A stretch of DNA of 64,000 nt from Dryobates pubescens (Eukaryota; Chordata; Aves; Piciformes; Picidae): assembly GCF_014839835.1 (NCBI RefSeq), contig NC_071632.1, forward strand, positions 18,928,487 through 18,992,486, given 5' to 3'. Positions 1 through 13,239 of the stretch are shown piece by piece; position 1 is the first letter of the stretch; each line of letters begins with the position of its first letter. A program made the position numbers and the translations under genes. Below the pieces are notes generated by a model that was not told where the DNA came from, did no database searches, and worked only from the letters and a program-made list of their open reading frames with translations.

Positions 1-358
1 TTACAGGCGTGGCCTCTAATGTTCTCCCCCCAAGGCCTGACAGAAGCTAGTTCAGACTTTGTGTAGGGTTTTGGGCAACAGCAGCAAAAGAAGTCATCAA
101 TTTTAGGACCGAGCTGAGGGGAAGTTAAAGGGATTGAATTCTACTATATCCGCTAAAAGCAGACCCTGATACTCGCTCCCAGAGTGCACAACCATTTAGG
201 CTGCCAGCTTCAAGACACTGTACCATCCACAAAAATAGGGCAATTTGCTAATAATGTGTATTTTTTTCCCCCCCACCTCCTCAAGAACCCCTCGATAGGA
301 GGTTTCTAGCTGCAGCACACAGGTCACCACCAGGACAGGGATTTCAGTTAGCTTTCAG
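1..358. other. HIGD1A downstream / 3' UTR side
   Basis: This stretch lies just beyond the HIGD1A stop codon and is probably its 3' UTR on the minus strand. I see no AATAAA on the minus strand here, so the polyadenylation site is probably outside the window. No repeat or other gene was recognised. Confidence 0.4.
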
Positions 359-3384
<3,026 letters not shown>

Positions 3385-5009
3385 GGTGGCTGTGAAGACA
3401 AAGAGTCTCTCTTCAGCTTTCAGAAGCACCAAGTTAAGAGAACTTTAGACAAAGAAAATCCTTTTCATATTCCACCAGTGACAAATGCCCATGTAGTAAA
3501 GTATGACCACAGGAGCTAGACATGAGCTGATGAGGTACCTACAGATGATTTAACTTAGGTGAAGTCTTGGGAAGCAAGATCATTGCATACCAGAGTGTGT
3601 AAGGACAGGACACACAAACAGTAGCAAAGCAACACATTTTTGCCATCTTTCACATCCCACTTCTCCCTCCATGCTCACGGGCACCAAGAAGCCACCAGAA
3701 GTTTTGGTCACTGCCCATGTTTCCTTTCAGGACTTCCATCCAGACCACTTTGCTTTCCACAGGCTGTTCTTTAATAGCAGCCCTGACCTCAGAAAAGTTC
3801 ATTCCTCCTCTTTTACTCCGTTCCAAGAACGGCAACCAAAGCCCCTGGGGGTGGAAAGTGGGAGCTGTTGCAGAAGGTCAGCCCTACCTGGCAGCTTCTT
3901 AGTCCCTACTATAGCCTCATCCACCACTCCAACACGCTTCAGACTCCCGCTGGAGAACACAGAGTGTAAAATGGCTACTGCTGAGGAGTGGGAGCAAGTC
4001 TTGGAGCCTTTGAGGGGTGCAGACTCTTGTGAGGATGCATGGAGGGAGCAAGGAGAGTTTCCACTGCACCAGAGGTCATTTCTCACCTGTCGCCGAGGTA
4101 AAAAACACCCCAGCAACATCCACCCAGCATCCATGCTCACTGAGCCACCCCCAGCGAGACCACCACAACCTGCCAGCTTGTCCTGCTGTCCCCATCACAG
4201 CTTGCCCCTAGACCAGTGCCGAGCATAAACACCACCCTTTAACCATGGCCTGTTTCTGCCAGCACAATTAGCTCAGCAACATCACTAAGGTCTCCTCTAG
4301 AAAACTCTCTACTGCTATTGTTCCACCAGTGCCCTCAGCAGCAAAATACAGCTCGCCCTCACATGGAGCTACTCCAAGATCTCAAAATAAACCACCAGGA
4401 ATTTAATTTAACACCAGGCAAAAGATACTTCAAACGTAGCTGTGCTCCCTGGTTACGCAGCACTTTGGGCCCATACACTACAGCCCACTGAGAGGTTTGT
4501 GAACTGAACTACAAAGTATTTCCTCTGCAGGCCATAAGATTCGGGCTCTCTGTGCCTGCTGCAATTACTCTGATTTGCTAAACAGAAGTTATATTTTAGT
4601 CTAGCTCACTTGGAGAGGGAAACATGAGAACACCCCGTCGATGAAAGAGGTGGAGACAGACAGAGGTGAGATTTATACAAGATACCAAGAAGTGAATCAA
4701 TTTCTCCATCGTAAAAGGTTTCTGTGACCTTCAGCACTCGCGGAAGCTGGGGTGAGCACGGGGCAGAGGAAAGAGTGGGAAAGTAACAGGTCCCAGTGAC
4801 CCTCCTGATAAGGAGGTGGCCAGGGGCACCACTAGCTTGCCTTCCCCTTGCCCAGACCCACAGCAGGTGCCTGCCCTACTCCAGCACCAGGTCAAAAACA
4901 CCCCACACGAGGCCTCCGCCCTACACTGGGCCCCGGCGTCTCCACCCACATAGGGCCTCTGCCTATAGACCTGTCCCTGGTGCTCTTCCGTACACCATCG
5001 TTGCCTCCC
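3385..5009. other. HIGD1A first intron, 5' part
   Basis: Noncoding sequence between the first HIGD1A coding exon and the CpG island, interpreted as the intron that separates the noncoding first exon. I recognise no repeat or gene in it. The open frames here are short and match nothing I know. Confidence 0.5.
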
Positions 5010-5480
5010 TGCGTCTCAGCTCTCGCCTCGGCACCGAAATCTTCCGTTCCTGGCTCCCCCATGCCCGTCCGCAGAGGCCCAGCACTCACCACGCTGCTGC
5101 TGCTCCCCGCTCCCGACACCGGCCGGCATCTGCCGCGCCTCGCCCCGCCCCCACGCCTTATTGGCTGGGTGCGCTCCGCCCCCCGTCCGCGGCGCCCGCA
5201 GGCCGGGCCGGAGCACCACAACTTCCAGCGGGCAGCGCGGTAGCGCCTCCAGCCAATCCAGAGCGCGATCGTTCTGCCGCTAGCCAATCCGGGGCGCGGC
5301 CGCTGACACGGCCTACTGATGCGGGCGGGGACGGAAGCGGTGGCTCTTGACGTCACGGCCCGGGGCTCTGCATTGCGGCGGGCGCGGAGCCGCGGGAAGA
5401 GGGGGCGGCTGCTGGCCTGCCCCGCCGTTAGGGAGCGCTGCGAGGCGGGGCCTGCACTCGGTCCCGTTGTCACAGTGTGC
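5010..5480. promoter_or_regulatory. CpG island promoter of HIGD1A, possibly bidirectional
   Basis: A dense run of CG dinucleotides in an otherwise CG-poor region. It has an ATTGG box at 5160-5164, CCAAT boxes at 5253-5257 and 5284-5288 (31 bp apart), and a perfect palindromic CRE, TGACGTCA, at 5348-5355. A minus-strand GTGAGT donor at 5089 would end a noncoding HIGD1A first exon at 5090. No TATA box was seen, as expected for a housekeeping mitochondrial gene. Whether it also fires to the right toward ACKR2 cannot be told from sequence. Confidence 0.75.
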
Positions 5481-5489
5481 AAGCGCTGT

Positions 5490-5755
5490 CTGCAACCTGC
5501 CCCCGGCAGCCTTACTCCACAACCTCTGCCCTCAGCTTGCACCCTGTGCCTACGACACGTCCCCGCAGCCCCGGCCTGCAGTGCTGCTCTCGGCCGCTGC
5601 TCTCTGCCTCAGCCCCAGCCCGCAAGCTGTGCCCACAACCTGTGCCTGCAATCTGTCCTCGCAGCCCCTTCACTCAGTCCTCGCCCTCAACTTCTGCTTA
5701 CAGCCCTCGCCCGCCGCTGGGTGCAGTCCTTGCCCGCAGCCCATGCTTGCACCTG
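5490..5755 (+). repeat. Degenerate C-rich minisatellite-like tract
   Basis: A pyrimidine-rich stretch made of loosely repeated units of about 20 bp resembling TGCCTGCAACCTGTGCCC. All three plus-strand frames stay open across it, because the repeated words contain no stop codon. I read it as repeat structure, not as coding sequence. Confidence 0.45.
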
Positions 5756-6569
5756 AAACCTTCGAAACCGGCAGCCCTGCCTGCAAATGAGTGCGTTTTC
5801 CCACCCACGCACGGCAGGGAACAAACTCCTCATAGCTGCAAAACGTGGAGACTTCGGGTTGAACTTGGCAACTTGTTTCACCCCAAAATGCGTTTTACTA
5901 ACTAGAAGATAATGTGGTTCTGTAGAACCCGCCCTGGGATCCCGTTGCTGCCTAGCCCTGTCTCCTGGGAGCAGCTTATCAAAGCAAAACAGCCAAGAAA
6001 AGGCCTTTCTTCCAAAAACCCTGCCTGGTTTTTCAGTGCTTTGGTCCAGTGTTTGCCATTTCCCCATCTCAGAGCAGGGTGGGAGGCAGAGCTCCTTGCA
6101 GGGCCAGTCTGCTACCGCTGCACAACATTTTTTGGCAGCATAAAGGAAAGTGACTCAGATAACCGCTTGTTACTATTGCTCTATCTCCTTAAATGTGCTT
6201 CTCATTACATCTAATTTGGTTATTTTAATTGCCAAAGCCATTAGGGCTCTGCAGAGGCTGAAAAGAAGAAGAAAAAAAATAAATCTATGCAATTATCAGC
6301 AGCCAAATTGAGTTAAAACCTTGTAATAAATGACAGTGGAGGCTACTTTCTGCAGTGACTCTCAGAGGTGCATTTAATTCCCTGCATCTCTGTGCGATAT
6401 GTGCTTCAAGGGAGAAACTCAATTAAAACCCCAAACTTACTTCATAGTAACTGCTGGGCTAATGAAACTGCTGTCACCTGTAGCTGCCCTCTGGCTGTGT
6501 CTGGTGTCTCGGCTTCATGAGCAGCTTCTTGCTCTCTGCTGATGTGTATGTTGCCCATATATATTTATC

Positions 6570-6755
6570 CATAGAATCATCAAGTACAACCTAAGACCTA
6601 ACACCACCATGGCCACTAAACCATGTCCCAAAGTGCCCTCTCCATATGTTTCCTGAACACCTTTGGGGACAGCGACTCCACCACCTCCCTGGGCAGCCTG
6701 TTCTAATGCCTGACCACTCTTTCTGTAAAGAAATTTTTCCTGCACCAGATGTAGA
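6570..6755 (-). mobile_element. CR1 LINE 3' fragment
   Basis: The minus-strand CR1 3' region begins at TAGAATCATCAAGTACAACC and continues through the CCACCTCCCTGGGCAGCCTG core. It is 5'-truncated. Confidence 0.8.
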
Positions 6756-7360
6756 TGTTGGTGGACACATGCCTAGACACAGCACAAAGATGCTGTCACC
6801 CACTGACCAATGCCAGGAAAGGCAAAACAAAACCAGAGAGGTCACACTGAGCTCACATTTCCTGCCCACGCTGTTACACAAGTAAAAGAAGTTCCTAAAA
6901 GTCTGATTCAAGCCTCCAGGAAGATGGGAACAGGAGAAGCAGCTCCTGTAAGTGCATTTTCTGCTTCTTGCTTGTAGGCAAAGCTGCACAAGAAACATGG
7001 AGAGGTTCCTTTTTGTTCTTGAAAGGGAACCAGAGCTGGGGCAGGCTTGGGATTAATTTCTGAGCTCAGCCCACACTGCGTTCATCTATTCTCTGCTGTG
7101 AGCTGTGGGATGTGAATGCCAGTGCCAGCCTGATATGGAAGGGGGAAAAGGCAGGGCAGAGGGAGAAAAGATGTCTCAGTGTGCTGGGAGAGACCCAGAA
7201 ATGGGACTTTTGGGGATGTAGGTGCAGAGGTTTTGTGGGGGGGAAGGTGTTTGGGTGTCTTGCTGTGTGTGTCTGTGATCAGAAGCGCTGGTGGGCAGCT
7301 TTTGTTTCCTTTTGAAGGCTAAGGATGAGTTTCCTCCAAATATGAAACAGGGGAAAAAAA

Positions 7361-7384
7361 GGGGGGGGGGGGGGGGGGGGGGGG
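7361..7384 (+). repeat. Poly(G) run, 24 bases
   Basis: Twenty-four uninterrupted Gs preceded by seven As. It can form a G-quadruplex, and the true length is doubtful because such runs sequence poorly. Confidence 0.9.
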
Positions 7385-7473
7385 AAGACAAAAGGTAGCA
7401 TGGTGGCATTCTTCCATGGCAGATCTCTGCTCTCTGTGGCTGCTCTGTCTGAAGTGCCCTGCAGCACTTGCAT

Positions 7474-7531
7474 TGTTGGACCCGATGATCTTGAAGGTCT
7501 TTTCCAACCAGGTTAATTCTGTTCTATTCTA
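7474..7531 (+). mobile_element. CR1 LINE tail fragment
   Basis: Only the last ~58 bp of a plus-strand CR1 remain: GTTGGACCCGATGATCTTGA, then the conserved CTTTTCCAACC and a TTCTATTCT tail. Confidence 0.75.
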
Positions 7532-8027
7532 AACTGAGAGTCAGCAAGAAAACATTTCAGTCCAGCCCAACCCACATTTTCCTCTCTTTTCAGCTGCCTG
7601 GAACTGCCTGGGATGGGTATTTAATCAATTTCAGACGTGAGACCACAACAGGTATGTCCACAGCTTCACCCAGGGGAGGTGGCTCAGGCAGATCCCATGT
7701 CCCACTCCAGGGGACAGGCTCTTCCGTGACAGCCATTGCCCAGTTTAGGTGGAGTTTGCAAAAGAGAAAGTCTTTTTGTGTTCTTGCATGTGGGTTTTAC
7801 TTTCTGAAAAATCAGACTCCCAAAGTAGGAAGCTTTCCAAATCAGTCACCATTTCCTGAAATCTGGGCTGCAGCTGTCCAAACAATGAGACCAGCCTGCA
7901 GTCCTGAGGAGCAGCCAACTGCCCAGCCCTCACTCTCCTCCATCAGCAAGATTTCAATCCTCTCCTCATCTCCTGCAGGATCAACTCCAGCACTGTCCTT
8001 CCACCTAAACCTGTACCTCTATCCCTG

Positions 8028-8158
8028 GGAGGTGTTCAAGAGGGGATTGGATGTGGCACTTGGTGCCATGGTTTAGTCATGAGGTCTGTGGTGACAGGTT
8101 GAACTTGATGATCTTTGAGGCCTCTTCCAACCTTGGTGATTCTGGATTTGATTCTGGT
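8028..8158 (+). mobile_element. CR1 LINE 3' terminal segment
   Basis: The last ~130 bp of a CR1 in plus orientation, from GGTGTTCAAGAGGGGATTGG to the GGTGATTCTG tail. It abuts a minus-strand CR1 that lacks exactly this 3' part. Confidence 0.85.
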
Positions 8159-8505
8159 GCTTTTGAACACCTCCAGGGATGGTGACTCCACCACCTCCCT
8201 GGGCAGCACATTCCAATGGCCAGTCTCTCTTTCTGGGAAGAACTTTTTCCTCACCTCCAGCCTAAAATTCCCCTGGCACAGCTTGAGACTGTGTCCTCTT
8301 GTTCTGGTTGCCTGGGAGAAGAGACCAACCCCCACCTGGCTACAACCTCCCTTCAGGTAGTTGTAGAGAGCAAGAAGGTCTGCCCTGAGCCTCCTCTTCT
8401 CCAGGCTAAGCAATCCCAGCTCCCTCAGCCTCTCCTCATAGGGCTTGTGCTCAAGGCCTCTCCCCAGCCTCTGGACATGTTCAAGAGTCTCCATGTCCTT
8501 CTTAA
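8159..8505 (-). mobile_element. CR1 LINE segment lacking its 3' end
   Basis: Minus-strand CR1 from the CCTCCAGGGATGGTGACTCC core to the TCCATGTCCTTCTTAA segment. It ends about 35 bp before the splice acceptor of the ACKR2 coding exon. Confidence 0.87.
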
Positions 8506-8580
8506 CTCTTGATTCCTTTCACTGTGCTTTTGCTCTTAGGTGGCCACTTGTCAAACTCAACTTCAAAGGTGACAACACCA

Positions 8581-9654
8581 ATGGCTGACCCCTTGCTGGA
8601 AGCTGTCAATTCGAGTGACTACCTGTATGAGTACCTGGATGAGGAGGATTATGTGCTCTATGGCCTCTGCACAAAAGAAGATGTACTCTCCTTTAGCAGA
8701 GCCTTCTTGCCATCTTTTTACACCGTGGTCTTCCTGGTCGGGTTGGCTGGGAATGTCCTTCTGTTTCTCGTCCTCGCTACGTACATCAAGAAGAAGAAGA
8801 AGATGACAGAGGTGTATCTGCTGAACCTGGTGCTTTCAGACTTCCTCTTGCTACTAAGCCTTCCTTTTTGGGCTCTGTACATTTCCCAGTGGGTCACCTG
8901 GGACATACTGTGCCCTGTCTTAAATGCCACGTACACCATGAGTTTCTACAGTGGTGTCTTTCTTGTGAGCTGCATGAGCCTGGACATGTACCTGCAGATG
9001 GTTCATGCTTGCTCTCCTGGCAGCGCCATGACACGAAGGAAGTCCATCCTCATCGTGCTGGTGGTATGGATTCTTTCCATGCTTCTCGCTGTTCCTGATG
9101 GCCTCTTCACCAGCACAAGGCAAATCCACAACAAAACCATCCTGTGTGCCCATGATTATGGCCAGAAACACTTGTTTTGGAGAGTTGTCTTTCGGGTCAT
9201 CCAAAACCTCTTGGGTTTCCTTGTCCCATTCCTCTTCATGGTGTTCTGCTATTCCCGCATCGCCTGTGTCCTCACCAGGTCTCAGGTGCCTGGCTCAAGG
9301 AGAGTGCTCTGCTTAGTCTTTACTCTGGTGTGTGTCTTCTTTGTCCTGTGGTCCCCTTACAACATTGTTCTCATCCTTCACTCCCTGCAAGATGTGGGTG
9401 TGATCAGGAGCTGCGAAAGCAGTAGGCAGCTGGACTATGCCATGCAGATCACGGAGAGTTTGTCCTTTGTCCACTGCTGTCTCAACCCCTTGCTCTATGC
9501 TTTTGTGAAAAAGCCTTTCAGGTTATTCTTGTGGAAGATCCCTCAGGCCATTCTCAGGAGAAGAGCTTTCTTTGACATCCAGCCCTCTGAGACAAGCCAG
9601 TCTTGCAGCAGATATGCAGCTGAGATAGAGATGCTGAGCATCACAAATGTTTAG
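8581..9654 (+). CDS. ACKR2: Atypical chemokine receptor 2 (D6)
   Basis: Seven-helix decoy receptor that internalises inflammatory CC chemokines without G-protein signalling. The coding part is one exon of 357 residues (human 384). An acceptor, TGCTCTTAG, ends at 8539, so the exon starts at 8540 and the ATG at 8581 is preferred over the longer open frame. The N-terminus has [15 protein letters not shown], with a glycosylation site and tyrosines suited to sulfation. The helices run from [20 protein letters not shown] to NPLLYAF. The paired extracellular cysteines are present: one after helix 3 begins (DILC) with ILCAHD in loop 2, and YGLC with SCESS. The DRYLAIV box is DMYLQMV at residues 135-141, atypical as in ACKR2 proteins. 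[18 protein letters not shown] closely resembles human ACKR2. The C-tail is shorter than in human. CR1 copies sit about 35 bp before the exon and about 10 bp after its stop. Confidence 0.93.
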   Translation: MADPLLEAVNSSDYLYEYLDEEDYVLYGLCTKEDVLSFSRAFLPSFYTVVFLVGLAGNVLLFLVLATYIKKKKKMTEVYLLNLVLSDFLLLLSLPFWALYISQWVTWDILCPVLNATYTMSFYSGVFLVSCMSLDMYLQMVHACSPGSAMTRRKSILIVLVVWILSMLLAVPDGLFTSTRQIHNKTILCAHDYGQKHLFWRVVFRVIQNLLGFLVPFLFMVFCYSRIACVLTRSQVPGSRRVLCLVFTLVCVFFVLWSPYNIVLILHSLQDVGVIRSCESSRQLDYAMQITESLSFVHCCLNPLLYAFVKKPFRLFLWKIPQAILRRRAFFDIQPSETSQSCSRYAAEIEMLSITNV

Positions 9655-9663
9655 CATCACCAT

Positions 9664-10016
9664 TAAGGCTCAGGGGAGACCTTATTGCCCTCTACAACTA
9701 CCTGAAGGGAGGTTGTAGCCATGTGGGGGTTGGTCTCTTCTCCCAGGCAACCACCAGCAGAAGAAGAGGACACAGTCTCAAGCTGTGCCAGGGGAGGTTT
9801 AGGCTGGATGTTAGGAAGAAGTTCTTCCCAGCAAGAGAGATTGGCCATTGGGATGTGCTGCCCAGGGAGGTGGTGGAGTCACCATCCCTGGAGGTGTTTA
9901 AGAAGAGACTGGGTGAGGCTCTTGGTGCCATGGTTTAGTTGATTAGATGGTGTTGAGTGATAGGTTGGACTTGATGATCTTGAAGGTCTTTTCCAACCTG
10001 GTCTATTCTACTCTAG
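9664..10016 (+). mobile_element. CR1 LINE 3' fragment in the ACKR2 3' UTR
   Basis: Plus-strand CR1 starting AGGCTCAGGGGAGACC about ten bases after the ACKR2 stop codon and ending in a TCTATTCTACTCTAG-like tail. The 3' UTR must therefore begin within this LINE unless a further splice removes it. Confidence 0.9.
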
Positions 10017-11682
10017 TCTGTTATTTACCTTATTTACGCCTCAGATATGCCCTCAATGCTGAACTTTACTGGTCCTGGCCCTATGATGGAGCTGGTGCAA
10101 GCTCATAGCACTGGTAACCAGATTTTCCATCATAGGGCCAGCATCAAGGCAAAGGATTTTCCACACTGGGGTTGAAAAAATGTACTTGAGATTTTTTTTT
10201 CTGTTGTAACTGGAATTACTCTAACAGGATTGTCTTGGCTTTATGCTCATGGAAGAAACCCAGCTCCTCTCTGGAGTATGTGAGTGGATGAAGGAGAAGC
10301 TTTGTCTAGATGTTGTGCCTTTAAAAGGCAGATTGAAACTTGGGCAGAACTTTCCCCACTAGATCCCAAAGGGTCTGGTGGAGGAGAGTGATCTCATTAT
10401 CTCTCCAGCTTGTGAGGAATGGATTTGCCTTGCTCATCTATCAGCCACATGTGGGTGGGTCAGAAGCCCTGCCTGAACGGTGCCTTTGCATCTCCAGCAT
10501 TTTGCCTTCCTCTAGGTTGATGTGACCAACTGGGCTCATCCCTTTTTCTACCAGAAGAGACCACATGAGGAACCAGGCACCTTTCAGCTGGATTGTCTGA
10601 CCAGTGATGGGTTTCTCTCTTACAATGAGCTCTGCCACACTCAGGCCTCCTGAGCAGGAAACTGCCTTTCTGAGGGGGAGATCCTTGGTTGGACATCAGT
10701 TGATCATCAGCTGATTTGAGATCAGTTTGATCAGTGAGAGACTTCAAACCAGTGAGAACCAGTGAAGAGGATTACAAAAGTGGGCTCAGCAGAACAGTGA
10801 TGGAAGTATTCCTGAAGAGCTGGTTTGAGGAGATAAGAAAGATCCACAGAGACCTTCATTAACTTACATCTTGGCTTTGCAACATCACAGCATGAGAGCA
10901 TGGCCTCAAGCAGAGGAGCTCTTAGCCAATCCATGCTACCCAGTGCAGCTTTAAAGATCAAGGATATTAGTTTGCTGACATTTATTTAATGGTACTATTC
11001 ACTTCTTGAACCTCAAAAATGGGCCCTTTCCAGACTGGAAACCTATTGAGCACCAGGGTTGCCTAGGACTGTGCAAATAAGATTAATAATTCAAGAGAAA
11101 ACATGCAGCACATTACTGTTATTGCTAGGCCAGGCCACTGGGCTGAGCAGGGCTCTGAGTTGAACTGGGAAGGTGGATTTGTTTTCACTGCTGTTAGTTT
11201 TCTTGCCAGTATTGCTACAGTTTGCTTCCAAAACTATGAGGCTTAAAAAAATATATATTTATTCTGACTTTTTTTCCTTAAAAAAAAAAAGAGGGCAAAA
11301 ATCAATATTTATCTGATGCTATGATGTGGCCTTCACTCCATGGGTCAGGTCACTGGGAGGGAATGTGAAAGAGGAGAGCATCTGGGAAGCAGAAATGAAG
11401 ATGGTGATCCCATACAGAGGAGGACTCATGGGACTGTGTGAAACTTCTGATGGGATGCTCAGGGAAAGGGCAAAGGTGAAGGAAGTGGAGGGGGGTGGAT
11501 AAAAGGGGCTGGTTGTGTGTAAGCCCTGTGCCTGCTCACAACAATCTGCCCTATCACCTTATTAAATACCTTTTCTTTACTCTCTTTCCATATGGTGTCA
11601 CTCTCTGTCTGCATGAGGGTGCTGTGAGGTCCAAGCACCAGCCTCCAGGGCAGAGGCTACAGTGACTGGCTGCGTAGATCAT
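10017..11682. other. ACKR2-CYP8B1 spacer, left part
   Basis: No exon recognised. It contains a perfect inverted repeat (listed separately) and A/T-rich stretches near 11240-11300. No clear AATAAA for ACKR2 was seen on the plus strand, so its 3' end is undefined. Confidence 0.4.
10075..10141. repeat. Perfect 16-bp inverted repeat, 35-nt loop
   Basis: CTGGCCCTATGATGGA at 10075-10090 is matched exactly in reverse complement at 10126-10141. The transcript of either strand would fold into a 16-bp stem. No known element was recognised. Confidence 0.9.
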
Positions 11683-11900
11683 TGAATCATGGAGTATTGG
11701 GAGCTGGAAGGGACATTTAAAACTCACCCAGTCCACACCCCTGCAGTCAACAGGGACATCTGCAGCTAGAGCAGGTTGCTCAGAGCCCCAAACAACTTGT
11801 CCTGGAATGGTTTCAGGGATGAGTCACCTACCACCTCTTTGGGCAACCTGGGCCAACACTTTGCCACCTTCAGTGTAAGTTTCTTCCTTCTGAGATGAGA
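11683..11900 (-). mobile_element. CR1 LINE fragment, older subfamily
   Basis: Minus-strand copy with ATCATGGAGTATTGGGAGCT at the tail, then the GAGCAGGTTGCTCAGAGCCC core typical of an older CR1 subfamily than most copies here. Confidence 0.75.
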
Positions 11901-12419
11901 GGATGGCAGCACCCAGAGGCATGGTGCTGGATGGGGCACAAAGTACTTGGTATCATCCCCAACCCCCATCTGGAGGATGGGGAGCAGAAGGGACTGGGGA
12001 GCAGAAAGGACTGAGAAGCAGTAGGGAGAATGCCAGAAACAGGGATGGGAGCAGACAGGTTGGGGTGCTCCACTGATTGAAAGGGACACAACTGCTTTGC
12101 AGTTGCAGAGCACCTGGACAGAAGAAAGTGCTGTAGTCTGTCTGGTGCTCTCCAGTCAGGCAGTGGGTTTAGCCATCTGAAGACTCTGAACTCATCTGTT
12201 ACAAAGCAAATGCAACTGATTCAAACCCTCAGCACTCCTGGGGGAAGCAGACCTCTCTTGCTTTGCTCTTGTTTGGGTTAGCAGCAAAGTACTTGTGGGG
12301 TACCCTGTGTCGGAGAACATCAAAACGTTGCAGACCTTTCCTTCTCTGGGCTCTTGAGACCAAATTAGCTCAGCTGTAACCCACTTTCCTCAATCCTGAG
12401 CTCATTTCCAGCAGCTTTT

Positions 12420-12775
12420 CATAGAATCACGGAACTGTTCCAACTGGAAAAGCCTCTAAGATTATCAAGTCCAACTGTCAGCCTAACATCACAACAAAGT
12501 GCTGTGTCCACACATTTCTCAAGCACTTCCAGGGACAGTGACTCCTGTTCCAATGCCTGACCACTCTTTCAGGAAAGGCTTTTTTTCCTAATACCCAACC
12601 TAAAGCTCCCCTAGTACAATTCCAGGCCATTTCCTCTCATTTATCACCTGATACTAGGGAGCAGGCACAGATCACCTCACTCCAGCCTCCTTTCAGGGAA
12701 TTGCAGACAGCAAGGAGCTCTCCCCTCAGCCTCCTCTTCTCCAAACTAGCATCCCTTTCCAACATCCACTCTTCC
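12420..12775 (-). mobile_element. CR1 LINE 3' fragment
   Basis: Minus-strand copy from CATAGAATCACGGAACTG through the CTCCCCTCAGCCTCCTCTTC segment, with a small internal loss in the CCACCTCCCTGGGC region. Confidence 0.82.
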
Positions 12776-13173
12776 TTTCAGGTCTTCAGTGTGTCCATAG
12801 CCTGGTTTGAAAGGCAGAAGTCACTGAATGAAATTCTCTGAACCTTCTTTTTCTGAAGCTGGGCTCCCTGCCACCTAGAGAAAGGAATTTGCTTAAACTG
12901 CTGCAGAGCACACACCAAAACCATTCCACCTTGTGCAGCAACCCAGTAACTCCAAACCCAACGTACTCCAAACACTGATCCCAACATACCTTCTGCTCTG
13001 GCAGGGGGATTAGATCTTTTGAGTTCCCTTCCAACCTCTAACATTGTGACTCTCAGATTCCACCTTAAAAACCTCTGTTTGTTCATCAAGGGAGGAATGG
13101 GAAAGCCAAACACTTGCTGCCAACAGGGGCAGAGGTTGTCAGCTGTCTGTCTGTGTATCAGCTGCCAGATGGG

Positions 13174-13182
13174 AATAAAAAG
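13174..13182 (+). promoter_or_regulatory. TATA-like element of CYP8B1
   Basis: AATAAAAAG lies about 60 bp upstream of the CYP8B1 start codon. It is at the right distance for a TATA-type liver promoter with a short 5' UTR. The call is by position and sequence only. Confidence 0.4.
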
Positions 13183-13239
13183 CACGTTCCTACCCCAGTC
13201 TAGCTCCAGCCCAAGCTCCTGGAGGGGTGCAGAGCTCTC

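Larger units (their letters stand above)
5800..8022. other. Intergenic HIGD1A-ACKR2 spacer
   Basis: Between the CpG island and the ACKR2-proximal CR1s I see two CR1 fragments and a poly(G) run, listed separately, and no convincing exon. A 5' noncoding exon of ACKR2 may be hidden here but cannot be placed. Confidence 0.4.

Noticed and set aside
5319-5905. Three overlapping plus-strand open frames at the CpG island
   Set aside because: They come from a C-rich degenerate repeat, and the predicted proteins are low-complexity with no homology I know.
8509-8580. Longer ACKR2 open frame with an upstream start at 8509
   Set aside because: The region crosses a splice acceptor ending at 8539; the ATG at 8581 gives the expected N-terminus.
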